Part shown: positions 52,425 to 62,313 of the stretch, one piece after another
Layout of the letters: every line of letters starts with the position of its first letter
Numbering within the stretch: the stretch's first letter is position 1
Assembly (NCBI RefSeq): GCF_000472925.1
Contig: NZ_AXAS01000006.1
Coordinates: 237,462 to 301,461, forward strand
Origin: Bradyrhizobium sp. Ec3.3
GTDB taxonomy: Bacteria; Pseudomonadota; Alphaproteobacteria; Rhizobiales; Xanthobacteraceae
Direction: 5' to 3'
DNA length: 64,000 nt
Position numbers and translations under genes: made by a program
Notes under the pieces: model-generated
Database searches by the model: none
The model's input: only the letters and a program-made list of their open reading frames with translations
Told to the model about the DNA's origin: nothing

Positions 52425-55382
52425 ATGCTTGATCAGGTCCAGTCGACTGCCCCGCTAGAAGCCCGGAAAGCCGCATCCGCCGACGATAGGCCCTGGTGCG
52501 AAAAGCATGACCGGATCGTTCGCGACGAGATCGAAGCCATCAACACGCGTCGCGAGGGCACGCGCCAGCTCCGGATCGACGATCTGCAACCCTGCCAGAT
52601 GCTCGACGTCACGGGCCTCGCCCTGTCCGGTGGCGGGATCCGCTCCTCGGCCCTCTGTCTCGGCGTTCTCCAGGCGCTGAACCATCACAACCTGTTCGGC
52701 CGGATCGACTATTTGTCGACCGTATCGGGCGGCGGATATATCGGCACCTCGCTCGGTGCGACGATGACCGTCGCAAGACGCTTTGTTTTCGGAGAACGGC
52801 CGGCGGGCGACACGGCGACCGCCTGCGAGATCAGCGATACGCCGTCGGTCGGGCACATCAGGAACTACTCCAACTATCTGATCCCCGCCGGCGTGCGCGA
52901 TCTCCTGACCGGGATAGCGATCGTGGTGCGCGGGTTGATCGCCAATATCGGCCTCACCCTGCCGATCGTCCTGATGCTGGCTGCGGTCACGATCTGGTCG
53001 ACGCCGACGCGTCATTGCCTGACAGTCGCGACCCTGTTCGGCGTCGCCATCAGCGATGACAAATTGTGTGAGCTGCACGATTTCAGCATCGTGAACCGTT
53101 ACGGGTTTACGACTGTCGGCGCCGTTCTCGCGCTGATCCTGCTTGCCTGTAGCGGGCTGACCTATCTGAGTTCTCGGTCCGAGAGGGGAAGCGGGCCAAG
53201 CATCGTATTCGCCTATCTCGCCGGCATCGCGCTCCTCGTCGGCGTCGCCTGCGACTTCGCCCGCCTGCTTCAGGTGAAGAACTTCGCTTTGACGCTGGCG
53301 ATCGGGATTCTCGGGGTCGTCCTATTCTTCATTTGGGCAGTTGTCCGATCATTTGCCAGTCCGGAGAAGCGTCAGGAATTCCGCTCGCACCTGCCAAGCG
53401 CAGGCGCAACCTTCCTCGTGGTGCTGGCAGTGAACGCCTTCTTCGAATTTCAGCCCTTCATGCTGCGCGAAATGTTCGATGCGGCCGATAGCAGCGTGAT
53501 CGGCGGGCCGGTTGCCGGCGCTACGATCACCTGGATCAAGTCGCTCGCAGCCATTGCCGCGCCGATCGGCGTGTTCGTCACGGCTTTCCGGCAGCAGTTC
53601 GCCGAGCTCCTGAAGGGAAACGGCGTGTCCTCGCAGTGGGGATCGCTGGTGCTTGCAATCGTCGCCAAGGCCGCACTCTGGATCGCAGGCCTGGCGTTGC
53701 CTCTGATCATCTGGGTCGCGTACTTGTATTTGTCGTACTGGGGTATCGCCAATGACCTGTTCGAACGATGCCCACCGTCCCCCACCCAGCGCGAATGCCT
53801 CGTCAGTGCCAGGTCGGCCGCTTCCTCGCAGGGAAGCCTCGCCGGCAAAATCCAGTTCGACGCAGATTCCGGGACCTTGTCCGCCGAAATCAAACCGAAG
53901 GCAGCGCCCCGCGTTGTGGATGACACGGAGCGGCTGACGCCGACCTGGCACGCCCCCGGATGGCTGCTGTCCGCCGCAAAGCGGGTGGGCGACATCTTCC
54001 ACGCACAATTCCCTAGCCAGTTCCAGGGGAAGGCTTCAGAGCTTGCTTATTCCTTCAGTCTGCCGATGGTCATCCTGTATGTCTTGACGGGCGCCTTGCT
54101 GTTGATCGTCTCGTTGCTTCTGACGCCGAACGCGAACTCACTGCACAGGCTCTACCGTGACCGGCTGAGCAAGGCGTTCCTGTTCGATCCGACCCGGTCC
54201 GCCGACGGCGATATCGCGCGCGCGGAAGCCAGTCTCGACCAGGGCCGCGATTTCAAGCCGCTCGACCGCATGAAGCTGAGCGACCTCTATGCCGTCGCCA
54301 ACGCCGACGACCCGAATGCCGGGCCGAAGCTGAGCGCGCCCTACCACCTGATCAACACCGCGCTGAACATCCAGGGATCGGATTTCGCCAACAGGCGCGG
54401 CCGCAATGCCGACTTCTTCGTGTTTTCGCCGCGCAACGTCGGCAGCGAGGCGACCGGATACGCGACGACCCTGGCCCTCGAGAAAGTCGAGCAAAGTCTC
54501 GACCTTGCTACCGCCATGGCGATCTCGGGAGCTGCAGCATCCTCCAACATGGGATCGAGCTCGATCAAGGCTTTGACGCCGACGCTCGCCCTTCTCAACG
54601 TACGGCTCGGCTATTGGCTGCGGAATCCGCGTTACGTGAATGCGCGCTCGTTCCATCGTTTCTCGCCGCTCTATTTCTGGTCCGAAATCTCCGGTCGCCT
54701 CTACGAGAACAGCGATGGGGTTTATCTCACCGACGGTGGGCACATCGAAAATCTCGGCGTCTACGAGCTGTTGCGCCGGCGTTGCAGAGTGATCGTCGCC
54801 GTGGACGCAGAGGCGGACACGCCCATGAATTTTGCTTCGCTGATGACGCTGCAGCGCTACGCCCGCATCGATCTCGGCGTCAGGATCGATCTGCCGTGGA
54901 CGCCGATCCGCGAGCGCACGCGTGCGTTGATGGCGCGCAATACCAGCGGCGAGCCGCCCCCTTGTCAGCATCGGCGTGATGATGGGCCGCAGGATGACGT
55001 TCACGTCGCGATCGGCACGATCGACTATGGCGGCGGCGACCAAGGTTTTCTCGTCTACATCAAGTCGTCCCTGACCGGTGACGAGAACGACTACATTCGC
55101 GACTATGCGCGGCGCCACGCCACCTTCCCGCACGAGACCACGGGCGATCAGTTCTTCTCCGAGGAGCAGTTCGAGGTCTACCGCGCGCTCGGGTTCCACA
55201 TGACCCACGGCTTCCTGTGCGGCGACAATCCCGTGGCGGTCGGGTCCGGCGTCGATCCCCGCACAGCCAGATTTACCGACGTCGGCGAGCCGGCGATCGA
55301 CGCCGTCCGCGGGGCGCTCGGCTTGCCGGTGCAGCAGCCTCAAATTGCGCCCGTCATGGTCACCGCGCTTGATCAGGGCTAG
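52425..55382 (+). CDS. Patatin-like phospholipase with a polytopic membrane insertion
   Basis: 985 residues from the ATG at 52425, preceded by GGGGGAG. The N-terminal patatin segment has the oxyanion loop LSGGGIRSS (68-75) and the likely nucleophile S101 in STVSGGGYIG. Then come about eight hydrophobic helices (165-191, 229-249, 260-278, 287-308, 327-343, 371-388, 407-438, 541-566). The patatin fold resumes near 640 with FVFSPRNVGSEATGYATT, AMAISGAAASSNMG and the dyad Asp770 in LTDGGHIENLGVYELL. Ser and Asp are thus split by 669 residues. It probably hydrolyses membrane lipids. Followed by the aa3 oxidase peptide and pntAA, without obvious linkage. Confidence 0.88.
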   Translation: MLDQVQSTAPLEARKAASADDRPWCEKHDRIVRDEIEAINTRREGTRQLRIDDLQPCQMLDVTGLALSGGGIRSSALCLGVLQALNHHNLFGRIDYLSTVSGGGYIGTSLGATMTVARRFVFGERPAGDTATACEISDTPSVGHIRNYSNYLIPAGVRDLLTGIAIVVRGLIANIGLTLPIVLMLAAVTIWSTPTRHCLTVATLFGVAISDDKLCELHDFSIVNRYGFTTVGAVLALILLACSGLTYLSSRSERGSGPSIVFAYLAGIALLVGVACDFARLLQVKNFALTLAIGILGVVLFFIWAVVRSFASPEKRQEFRSHLPSAGATFLVVLAVNAFFEFQPFMLREMFDAADSSVIGGPVAGATITWIKSLAAIAAPIGVFVTAFRQQFAELLKGNGVSSQWGSLVLAIVAKAALWIAGLALPLIIWVAYLYLSYWGIANDLFERCPPSPTQRECLVSARSAASSQGSLAGKIQFDADSGTLSAEIKPKAAPRVVDDTERLTPTWHAPGWLLSAAKRVGDIFHAQFPSQFQGKASELAYSFSLPMVILYVLTGALLLIVSLLLTPNANSLHRLYRDRLSKAFLFDPTRSADGDIARAEASLDQGRDFKPLDRMKLSDLYAVANADDPNAGPKLSAPYHLINTALNIQGSDFANRRGRNADFFVFSPRNVGSEATGYATTLALEKVEQSLDLATAMAISGAAASSNMGSSSIKALTPTLALLNVRLGYWLRNPRYVNARSFHRFSPLYFWSEISGRLYENSDGVYLTDGGHIENLGVYELLRRRCRVIVAVDAEADTPMNFASLMTLQRYARIDLGVRIDLPWTPIRERTRALMARNTSGEPPPCQHRRDDGPQDDVHVAIGTIDYGGGDQGFLVYIKSSLTGDENDYIRDYARRHATFPHETTGDQFFSEEQFEVYRALGFHMTHGFLCGDNPVAVGSGVDPRTARFTDVGEPAIDAVRGALGLPVQQPQIAPVMVTALDQG

Positions 55383-55523
55383 GCGGCGGCCGTCTTCCCC
55401 GGTCCCGACAATCAGGATTCCAAATGAGCCGATTTGCGGGAAAACTGCGCAGCTGTGCCGTTGCCCTGCCCGGCGGATTGCGGTAATGCCAGCCGGGAAT
55501 TCGACTTTCGACTGGGGACATCC

Positions 55524-55676
55524 ATGGCTGACCATAGCGAAGTGGCGTACACCACCGCCGACGGCAACGACTACGTTGCCCACGAGCAGACCTATGAGGG
55601 CTTCATCAAGCTGGTGAAGTATGGCACGGCCACGGTCGCGCTCATCGTCATCCTGATGGCGATCTTCCTGACCTGA
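55524..55676 (+). CDS. aa3-type cytochrome c oxidase subunit IV
   Basis: 50 residues from the ATG at 55524; a hydrophilic head (ADHSEVAYTTADGNDYVAHEQTYEGFIKLV) and one C-terminal transmembrane helix (YGTATVALIVILMAIFLT). This is the small bacterial subunit IV of the aa3 oxidase (PF07835) found in Alphaproteobacteria. The core cox genes are not in the window, so the subunit is encoded apart from them. Confidence 0.9.
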   Translation: MADHSEVAYTTADGNDYVAHEQTYEGFIKLVKYGTATVALIVILMAIFLT

Positions 55677-55812
55677 TCCATCGTCGGCTGCACCGCCAAA
55701 GGCGGCGGTTGCTCAGAAAATTTGCATCCAAGCCGGTTCTAAAACCGGTATCCAACGTTGCGGGAGTAACGCTAAGTTCGCGTGCGCGCTTTCCCGCGCC
55801 GCCGGAGGGCCC

Positions 55813-56940
55813 ATGAAGATTGCCGTTGCCAAGGAAATCGATCCGTCCGAGCCGCGGGTCGCCGCTTCGCCGGATACGGTGAAGAAGTTCAAGGCTCTGG
55901 GCGCCGAGATCGCCGTCGAGCCCGGTGCCGGCGTCAAGTCGGGCCTGCTCGATTCCGACTACACCGCCGCCGGTGCCACCGTCAGTGCCGATGCGCTTGC
56001 TGATGCCGACATCATCATCAAGGTGAAGCGCCCCGAGGCGTCCGAGCTTGGCCAGTACAAGCGCGGCGCGCTGGTCGTCGCCATCATGGACCCCTACGGC
56101 AATGACACCGCGCTGAAGACGATGGCCGATGCCGGTATCGCTGCCTTCGCCATGGAGCTGATGCCGCGCATCACGCGCGCCCAGGTGATGGACGTGCTGT
56201 CGTCGCAGGCGAACCTTGCCGGCTACCGTGCCGTGATCGAGGGCGCCGAAGCCTTCGGTCGCGCCTTCCCGATGATGATGACCGCGGCCGGCACCGTGCC
56301 CGCCGCAAAAGTGTTCGTGATGGGCGTCGGCGTCGCCGGCCTCCAGGCGATCGCGACCGCGCGCCGTCTCGGCGCCATCGTTACCGCGACCGACGTGCGC
56401 CCTGCCACCAAGGAGCAGGTCGAATCGCTCGGTGCCAAATTCCTTGCCGTCGAGGACGAGGAGTTCAAGAACGCGCAGACCGCCGGCGGCTACGCCAAGG
56501 AAATGTCCAAGGAGTACCAGGCCAAGCAGGCCGCGCTGACCGCCGAGCACATCAAGAAGCAGGACATCGTGATCACGACGGCGCTGATCCCGGGCCGGCC
56601 CGCGCCGAAGCTCGTCAGTGCGGAGATGGTCAAGTCGATGAAGCCGGGTTCGGTGCTGGTCGACCTCGCCGTCGAGCGCGGCGGCAATGTCGAGGGCGCC
56701 AAGCCGGGCGAGGTCGTCGATCTCGATGGCATCAAGATCGTCGGCTACACCAATGTCGCCGGCCGCGTCGCCGCGTCGGCCTCCGGCCTCTACGCGCGCA
56801 ACCTGTTTTCCTTCATCGAGACCATGATCGACAAGAAAGAGAAGAAGCTTGCCGTGAACTGGGACGACGAGCTCGTGAAGGCGACCGCGCTGACCAAGGA
56901 CGGCGCCGTCATCCACCCGAACTTCCAGCCGAAAGCCTAG
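55813..56940 (+). CDS. pntAA: NAD(P) transhydrogenase, alpha-1 subunit
   Basis: 375 residues, soluble NAD(H)-binding part of the alpha subunit. The Rossmann region VFVMGVGVAGLQAIATARRLGAIVTATDVRP has the GxGxxG loop, and the N-terminal MKIAVAKEIDPSEPRVAASPDTVKKF is typical of the alanine dehydrogenase/PNT-N domain. Hydride transfer between NADH and NADP+ is driven by proton flow. First gene of pntAA-pntAB-pntB; pntAB begins 12 bases later. Confidence 0.96.
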   Translation: MKIAVAKEIDPSEPRVAASPDTVKKFKALGAEIAVEPGAGVKSGLLDSDYTAAGATVSADALADADIIIKVKRPEASELGQYKRGALVVAIMDPYGNDTALKTMADAGIAAFAMELMPRITRAQVMDVLSSQANLAGYRAVIEGAEAFGRAFPMMMTAAGTVPAAKVFVMGVGVAGLQAIATARRLGAIVTATDVRPATKEQVESLGAKFLAVEDEEFKNAQTAGGYAKEMSKEYQAKQAALTAEHIKKQDIVITTALIPGRPAPKLVSAEMVKSMKPGSVLVDLAVERGGNVEGAKPGEVVDLDGIKIVGYTNVAGRVAASASGLYARNLFSFIETMIDKKEKKLAVNWDDELVKATALTKDGAVIHPNFQPKA

Positions 56941-56952
56941 AGGAGAGAAACC

Positions 56953-57270
56953 ATGGAGCATGTCGCACAGGTCGTCGATCCCTTCATCTTCCGGCTGTCG
57001 ATTTTCGTGCTGGCGGTGTTCGTCGGCTATTTCGTGGTGTGGTCGGTGACCCCGGCGCTGCATACGCCGCTGATGAGCGTCACCAACGCGATCTCCTCGG
57101 TGATCGTGGTCGGCGCGCTGCTCGCGGGCGGCGTTGCGAATGTGTCGAGCGGCTCGGGCTGGGCGCGGGGCTTCGGCTTCGTCGCGCTGATCTTTGCCTG
57201 CATCAATATCTTCGGCGGCTTCCTTGTCACCCAGCGCATGCTGGCGATGTACAAGAAGAAGGCCAAGTAA
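56953..57270 (+). CDS. pntAB: NAD(P) transhydrogenase, alpha-2 subunit (membrane)
   Basis: 105 residues with three to four transmembrane helices ([79 protein letters not shown]). The [10 protein letters not shown] block is the proton-channel signature. Split alpha subunits are usual in Alphaproteobacteria. Ribosome site AGGAGAG upstream. Confidence 0.95.
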   Translation: MEHVAQVVDPFIFRLSIFVLAVFVGYFVVWSVTPALHTPLMSVTNAISSVIVVGALLAGGVANVSSGSGWARGFGFVALIFACINIFGGFLVTQRMLAMYKKKAK

Positions 57271-57309
57271 GCGGCCACCTCGGGCTGATGGGATAGATGG
57301 GGACCTGAG

Positions 57310-58707
57310 ATGAACGCCAATCTCTCTGCATTGTTGTATCTCGTGGCGGGGGTGCTGTTCATCCTGTCACTGCGCGGGCTGTCGAGCCCGGCCTCTTCGC
57401 GCCAGGGCAATCTGTTCGGCATGATCGGCATGGCGATCGCGGTCGCCACCACGCTTGCCAACCATCCGCCGGCCGACGGCCTTGCCTGGCTGCTCGTCAT
57501 CGTCGGCATCGCCATTGGTGCCGCGATCGGCGCGGTCATCGCACGCCGCGTGCCGATGACCTCGATGCCGGAGCTGGTCGCGGCCTTCCACTCGCTGGTC
57601 GGCATGGCCGCGGTGCTGGTCGCCGCCGGCGCGTTCTATGCGCCGGAAGCCTTCGACATCGGCACTCCCGGCAACATCCACACCCAGAGCCTGGTCGAAA
57701 TGTCGCTCGGCGTCGCCATCGGCGCGCTGACCTTCACCGGCTCGGTGATCGCGTTCCTGAAGCTGTCGGCCCGCATGAGCGGCGCGCCGATCATCCTTCC
57801 GGCGCGGCATGTCATCAACATCGCGCTCGCGGTCGCGCTGGTCGCCTGCATCGTCGGGCTCGTGGTCACCGGCAGCCCGGTATTCTTCTGGCTCAACGTT
57901 ATCCTGGCGCTCGCGCTCGGCGTGCTCATGATCATCCCGATCGGCGGCGCCGACATGCCGGTCGTGATCTCGATGCTGAACTCCTATTCGGGATGGGCCG
58001 CGGCCGGCATCGGCTTCACGCTCGGCAACTCCGCGCTGATCATCACCGGCGCGCTGGTCGGTTCATCCGGCGCGATCCTGTCCTACATCATGTGCCACGC
58101 GATGAACCGGTCCTTCATCTCGGTCATCCTCGGCGGCTTCGGCGGCGAGACCGCGGCGGCCGGCGGCGCGACCGGTGAGCAGAAGCCGGCGAAGCTCGGT
58201 TCGGCCGACGATGCCGCCTTCATCATGAAGAATGCTTCCAAGGTCATCATCGTGCCCGGCTACGGCATGGCGGTGGCGCAGGCCCAGCACGCGTTGCGCG
58301 AGATGGCGGACATGCTGAAGAAGGAAGGCGTCGAGGTGAAGTACGCGATCCACCCGGTCGCGGGCCGCATGCCCGGCCACATGAACGTGCTCCTGGCCGA
58401 AGCCAACGTGCCCTATGACGAGGTGTTCGAGCTCGAGGACATCAACTCCGAATTCGCGCAGGCCGACATCGCCTTCGTGATCGGCGCCAACGACGTCACC
58501 AACCCTGCCGCCGAAGAGGACAAGACCTCGCCGATCTACGGCATGCCGGTGCTCCAGGTCTGGAAGGCGGGCACGGTGATGTTCATCAAGCGCTCGCTGG
58601 CCTCGGGTTACGCCGGCATCGACAATCCGCTGTTCTATCGCGACAACACCATGATGCTGCTCGGCGACGCCAAGAAGGTCACCGAGAACATCGTCAAGGC
58701 GATGTAA
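57310..58707 (+). CDS. pntB: NAD(P) transhydrogenase, beta subunit
   Basis: 465 residues. About eight or nine transmembrane helices in the first 270 residues, then a cytoplasmic NADP(H)-binding domain with VPGYGMAVAQAQHALREM (glycine loop), IHPVAGRMPGHMNVLLAEA and GANDVTNPAAE. Complete. Together with PntAA and PntAB it supplies NADPH from the proton-motive force. Confidence 0.96.
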   Translation: MNANLSALLYLVAGVLFILSLRGLSSPASSRQGNLFGMIGMAIAVATTLANHPPADGLAWLLVIVGIAIGAAIGAVIARRVPMTSMPELVAAFHSLVGMAAVLVAAGAFYAPEAFDIGTPGNIHTQSLVEMSLGVAIGALTFTGSVIAFLKLSARMSGAPIILPARHVINIALAVALVACIVGLVVTGSPVFFWLNVILALALGVLMIIPIGGADMPVVISMLNSYSGWAAAGIGFTLGNSALIITGALVGSSGAILSYIMCHAMNRSFISVILGGFGGETAAAGGATGEQKPAKLGSADDAAFIMKNASKVIIVPGYGMAVAQAQHALREMADMLKKEGVEVKYAIHPVAGRMPGHMNVLLAEANVPYDEVFELEDINSEFAQADIAFVIGANDVTNPAAEEDKTSPIYGMPVLQVWKAGTVMFIKRSLASGYAGIDNPLFYRDNTMMLLGDAKKVTENIVKAM

Positions 58708-58727
58708 CAACGCGCTAGGAGCGGACG

Positions 58728-58913
58728 GTGGCCATCAACAAGGAATGGCACCGGTCCCATCGCATGCCGCCCAAAGCGACACTCAAGGCGGCGACGCGGG
58801 CGCAGCGCATCGAATGGCACGTGGCCCACAGGGCGGCGTGCGGTTGCCGCGAGATTCCGGCAAGCATACGGTCCGACGTCCTGAAATTGCTGCGAAGCCG
58901 TCGCAAGGCTTGA
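58728..58913 (+). CDS. Small basic hypothetical protein
   Basis: 61 residues from a GTG with AGGAGCGG upstream. Very basic with a conserved-looking core RAQRIEWHVAHRAACGCREIPASIRSDVLKLL including a C-x-C pair. It follows pntB by 20 bases and precedes the hydrolase. Function unknown. Confidence 0.6.
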   Translation: MAINKEWHRSHRMPPKATLKAATRAQRIEWHVAHRAACGCREIPASIRSDVLKLLRSRRKA

Positions 58914-58935
58914 GCTAAGGATCGGCTGTGCAGCC

Positions 58936-59733
58936 ATGACATTCCTGAAGTGGATCGCGATCGTCATCGCGACCGGCTATCTCGCCGGTCTCGTCGTGCT
59001 GTATGTGAGGCAGCGCGACATGCTGTTCCCGATCCCGCCGGTCGGTCGAACGCTGCCTGATGCCGCAGGCTTTCCCGAGGCGGAAGAGCACGTGCTCACG
59101 ACATCGGACGGCGAAAAGGTCATCATCTGGCACGTGCCGGCAAAGCCTGGCCGTCCCGTGATCCTCTTCTTCCCCGGCAATGGCGATTTTCTTGCCGGCC
59201 TCGTCAGCCGCTTCAGGGCGATGACGGCTGACGGCACCGGCCTCGTCGCGCTGTCCTATCGCGGCTATGCCGGCTCCGGCGGTGCGCCGAGCGAACAGGG
59301 CCTGCTGCGCGATGCCGCGGCCGCCTATGCCTTCACCACCGCGCGCTATGCGGCGGAACGGATCGTCGTCTGGGGCTTCTCGCTTGGGAGCGGCGTGGCC
59401 GTCGCGGTTGCATCCGAGCATCCGATAGGCAAATTGATCCTGGAAGCGCCGTACACCTCGACGGTCGACGTCGCTGCGTCGGCATTCTGGTTCGTTCCGG
59501 TCCGCCTCCTGATGCGCGATCGGTTTCGCTCCGACGAGCGGATTGCGCGCGTCACGGTGCCGCTGCTGATCATGCATGGCGCCAATGACCTTGTCATTCC
59601 CATTGTCTTCGGAGAGCGTCTGTTCGCGCTCGCGCACGAGCCAAAACAGTTCGTACGCTTTCCGGGCGGCGGACACGATAATCTCGATTCCTTCGGTGCG
59701 ATCGAAACGGCGAGGCACTTCATTGCATCCTAG
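58936..59733 (+). CDS. Alpha/beta hydrolase, membrane-anchored
   Basis: 265 residues. One N-terminal transmembrane helix (LKWIAIVIATGYLAGLVVLYV) is followed by the alpha/beta fold: VILFFPGNGDF (oxyanion region), GYAGSGGAPSEQG, nucleophile S149 in WGFSLGSG, late Asp in MHGANDLVI and His in GGGHDN. This resembles BEM46/ABHD13-type hydrolases. Substrate unknown. The end overlaps the antiporter start. Confidence 0.88.
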   Translation: MTFLKWIAIVIATGYLAGLVVLYVRQRDMLFPIPPVGRTLPDAAGFPEAEEHVLTTSDGEKVIIWHVPAKPGRPVILFFPGNGDFLAGLVSRFRAMTADGTGLVALSYRGYAGSGGAPSEQGLLRDAAAAYAFTTARYAAERIVVWGFSLGSGVAVAVASEHPIGKLILEAPYTSTVDVAASAFWFVPVRLLMRDRFRSDERIARVTVPLLIMHGANDLVIPIVFGERLFALAHEPKQFVRFPGGGHDNLDSFGAIETARHFIAS

Positions 59734-61165
59734 ACGCCTCGTCCCGAGATGCGTGGGTCCGCTCATCGCTTTGATCTTCGCGCTGTTGCCGCAGCAGGCC
59801 TCTGCCGCGGCCGGGCTCGACGGCGCGGCGATGCGCTGGCCCTACGCGCTGCCGTTTGCCGGCCTCCTGCTGTCGATCGCGCTCGGGCCGCTCTTCTTTC
59901 CGAAGTTCTGGCATCACCATTACGGCAAGATCGCCGCCGCCTGGTCGGTGCTGGCGCTCATCTCGCTGGTCTGGCTCGCAGGCGGCATGGCGACGCTGGG
60001 CGCGCTCGTTCACGCCATGCTTGCCGAATATCTCGGCTTCATCGTGCTGCTGTTCTCGCTCTATGTCGTGGCCGGCGGCATCCTCATCAGCGGCGACATC
60101 AAGGGCACGCCGGGAGTCAATACCGGCATCCTCGCGCTGGGTACGCTGATGGCCAGCGTCGTCGGCACCACGGGCGCTGCGATGATCCTGATCCGCCCGC
60201 TGATCCGCGCCAATCGACAGCGGCGCACCAACGCCCATGTCGTCATCTTCTTCATCATCCTGGTCGCCAATGTCGGTGGCGCGCTGAGCCCGCTCGGCGA
60301 TCCCCCGCTGTTCGTCGGCTTCCTGCATGGCGTCGACTTCTTCTGGACCACGCGGAATCTCTGGCTCCAGACGGCGATCGTTGCGGGATTCCTGCTCGCG
60401 ATCTTCGTCGTCGTCGATGTCTGGCGGTTTCGCGGCGAGCCGTTGTCCACCGGCACAGGACCCGGAGAGCCGCTGAGGCTCCGCGGCCTCATCAATCTCC
60501 CGCTGATCGCCGCCATCGTCGCGAGCCTGCTCGTGTCGGCGATGTGGAAACCGGGCATCGCGTTCGACATTCTCGGAACCAGGCTGGAGCTGGAGAGCAT
60601 CGTCCGCAATGTGGTGCTGCTGGCGATTGCGGGTCTGTCGGTGTGGCTGACGCCCGACGAGCACCGGCAGGCCAATGGCTTCACCTGGGAGCCGATCCGC
60701 GAGGTCGCAAAGCTCTTTGCGGCAATCTTCGTCGCCATCATTCCGGTCATCGCCATGCTCGATGCCGGCCATCACGGTGCGTTCGCCTGGCTGTTGTCGG
60801 CGGTGACGGCGCCGGACGGGAGCCCGCGCGAGGTGGCCTATTTCTGGTTCACCGGATTGATGTCGGCTTTCCTCGACAATGCGCCGACCTACCTGTTGTT
60901 CTTCGAGCTCGCCGGCGGCGATCCGCAGGTGTTGATGAACGAGCTCTCCGGCACGCTTGCCTCGATCTCCATGGGGGCGGTCTACATGGGGGCGCTCACC
61001 TATATCGGCAACGCGCCGAATTTCATGGTGAGCAGCATTGCGAACGAGAGCGGCATCGAGATGCCGAGCTTCTTCGGCTATCTGTTGCGCGCGGGCGCGG
61101 TGCTGATCCCGCTGTTCCTGCTGCTCACCATCCTGCCGGTTGCGCCGATCCTGCACTGGCATTGA
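59723..61165 (+). CDS. Sodium:proton antiporter (NhaD/CitMHS-like)
   Basis: 480 residues if it starts at TTG 59723, which has GAGG seven bases upstream and overlaps the hydrolase stop; GTG 59753 is the alternative. About twelve hydrophobic helices. The block VVGTTGAAMILIRPLIRANRQRR and NVGGALSPLGDPPLFVGFLHGVDF is the ion-transporter superfamily signature shared by NhaD and ArsB, and GLMSAFLDNAPTYLLFF resembles its second half. A signal-like first helix ends QQASA. It exchanges Na+ for H+ by family inference. Confidence 0.87.
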   Translation: MHPRRLVPRCVGPLIALIFALLPQQASAAAGLDGAAMRWPYALPFAGLLLSIALGPLFFPKFWHHHYGKIAAAWSVLALISLVWLAGGMATLGALVHAMLAEYLGFIVLLFSLYVVAGGILISGDIKGTPGVNTGILALGTLMASVVGTTGAAMILIRPLIRANRQRRTNAHVVIFFIILVANVGGALSPLGDPPLFVGFLHGVDFFWTTRNLWLQTAIVAGFLLAIFVVVDVWRFRGEPLSTGTGPGEPLRLRGLINLPLIAAIVASLLVSAMWKPGIAFDILGTRLELESIVRNVVLLAIAGLSVWLTPDEHRQANGFTWEPIREVAKLFAAIFVAIIPVIAMLDAGHHGAFAWLLSAVTAPDGSPREVAYFWFTGLMSAFLDNAPTYLLFFELAGGDPQVLMNELSGTLASISMGAVYMGALTYIGNAPNFMVSSIANESGIEMPSFFGYLLRAGAVLIPLFLLLTILPVAPILHWH

Positions 61166-61215
61166 ATCTGCTGGCCGATTTGGTACGTCTCGGGTGACGC
61201 AACTGGAAGACATTG

Positions 61216-62313
61216 ATGAGCGCGCATAGCCCGATGCCCCGGTCGGCCTGGATCTTTCCCGCGCTGGCCGTGCTGTTGTTCGTTGCCGTGACGGCGGCGG
61301 ACTACACATTCACGCTGTCGCCCGGCGGCTTCGTTTTCGCAATTGTCCTGTTGGTGATCCTGTTCGGCACGGTGTTCGCGGCCGTTCATCATGCCGAAGT
61401 GATCGCCGAACGGGTCGGCGAGCCCTATGGAACGCTGGTGCTGACGCTCGCGGTGACGATCATCGAGGTGGCGCTGATCACCACGATCATGCTGGGCGAG
61501 AAGCCGGCCCCGGAGCTGGCGCGCGACACCGTGTTCGCGGTCGTCATGATCGTCTGCAACGGGCTGGTCGGCGTCTGCGTGTTCATCGGCGGCCTGCGCT
61601 ATCGCGAACAGGGCTTTCAAGTCTCCGGCGCCAACGTCTATCTCAGCGTGCTGTTTGCGCTCGCGACCATCACGCTGATCATGCCGAACTACACGGTCAC
61701 CACGCCGGGACCGTTCTACTCGTCGATCCAGCTCGGCTTCGTCGACGTCGTCACGCTCGCGCTCTACGGCGTGTTCCTCTACACCCAGACCGTCCTGCAC
61801 CGGGATTACTTCGTCAACGAGGCCGCGGAAGGCGAGGGCGGTGAGGCCCATCTGTCGGGCGGGCTGTTCCTGCTCAGCGTCGTGCTGCTCCTGATCTCGC
61901 TCTTGGCCGTGGTGCTGCTGGCGAAGAAGTTCTCGCTGGTGGTCGACGCGGTCGCAGCCAGGATCGGTGCGCCGCCGGCGTTCGCGGGCCTGCTCGTCGC
62001 GCTCCTGATCCTGTTGCCCGAGGGCGTCTCAGCGATTGCCGCTGCGCGCAAGAACGACCTCCAGAAGAGCATCAATCTGGCGCTGGGCTCCTCGCTCGCG
62101 ACCATCGGGCTGACGATCCCGGCGGTCGGCATCGCCACCTATGCACTCGACAAGGAGCTCGAGCTCGGCCTCAGCCCCCAGGGCAGCGTCCTGCTGCTCC
62201 TGACCTTCTTCCTAAGCATGCTGACCTTCGGCACCGGCAGAACCAACGTCCTGTTCGGACTGGTCCATATGGTGGTATTTGCCGTCTACGTGTTCATGGT
62301 CTTCGTGCCATAA
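61216..62313 (+). CDS. Calcium/cation:proton antiporter (ChaA/CAX-like)
   Basis: 365 residues from the ATG at 61216 with GGAAG upstream. About eleven helices. The two inverted alpha repeats are visible as GEPYGTLVLTLAVTIIEVALI and LLILLPEGVSAIAAARKNDLQKSINLALGSSLATIGLTIPAV, each with the acidic residue that binds the cation. It belongs to the sodium/calcium exchanger superfamily (ChaA branch). Follows the Na+/H+ antiporter by 50 bases and may share its transcript. Confidence 0.88.
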   Translation: MSAHSPMPRSAWIFPALAVLLFVAVTAADYTFTLSPGGFVFAIVLLVILFGTVFAAVHHAEVIAERVGEPYGTLVLTLAVTIIEVALITTIMLGEKPAPELARDTVFAVVMIVCNGLVGVCVFIGGLRYREQGFQVSGANVYLSVLFALATITLIMPNYTVTTPGPFYSSIQLGFVDVVTLALYGVFLYTQTVLHRDYFVNEAAEGEGGEAHLSGGLFLLSVVLLLISLLAVVLLAKKFSLVVDAVAARIGAPPAFAGLLVALLILLPEGVSAIAAARKNDLQKSINLALGSSLATIGLTIPAVGIATYALDKELELGLSPQGSVLLLLTFFLSMLTFGTGRTNVLFGLVHMVVFAVYVFMVFVP

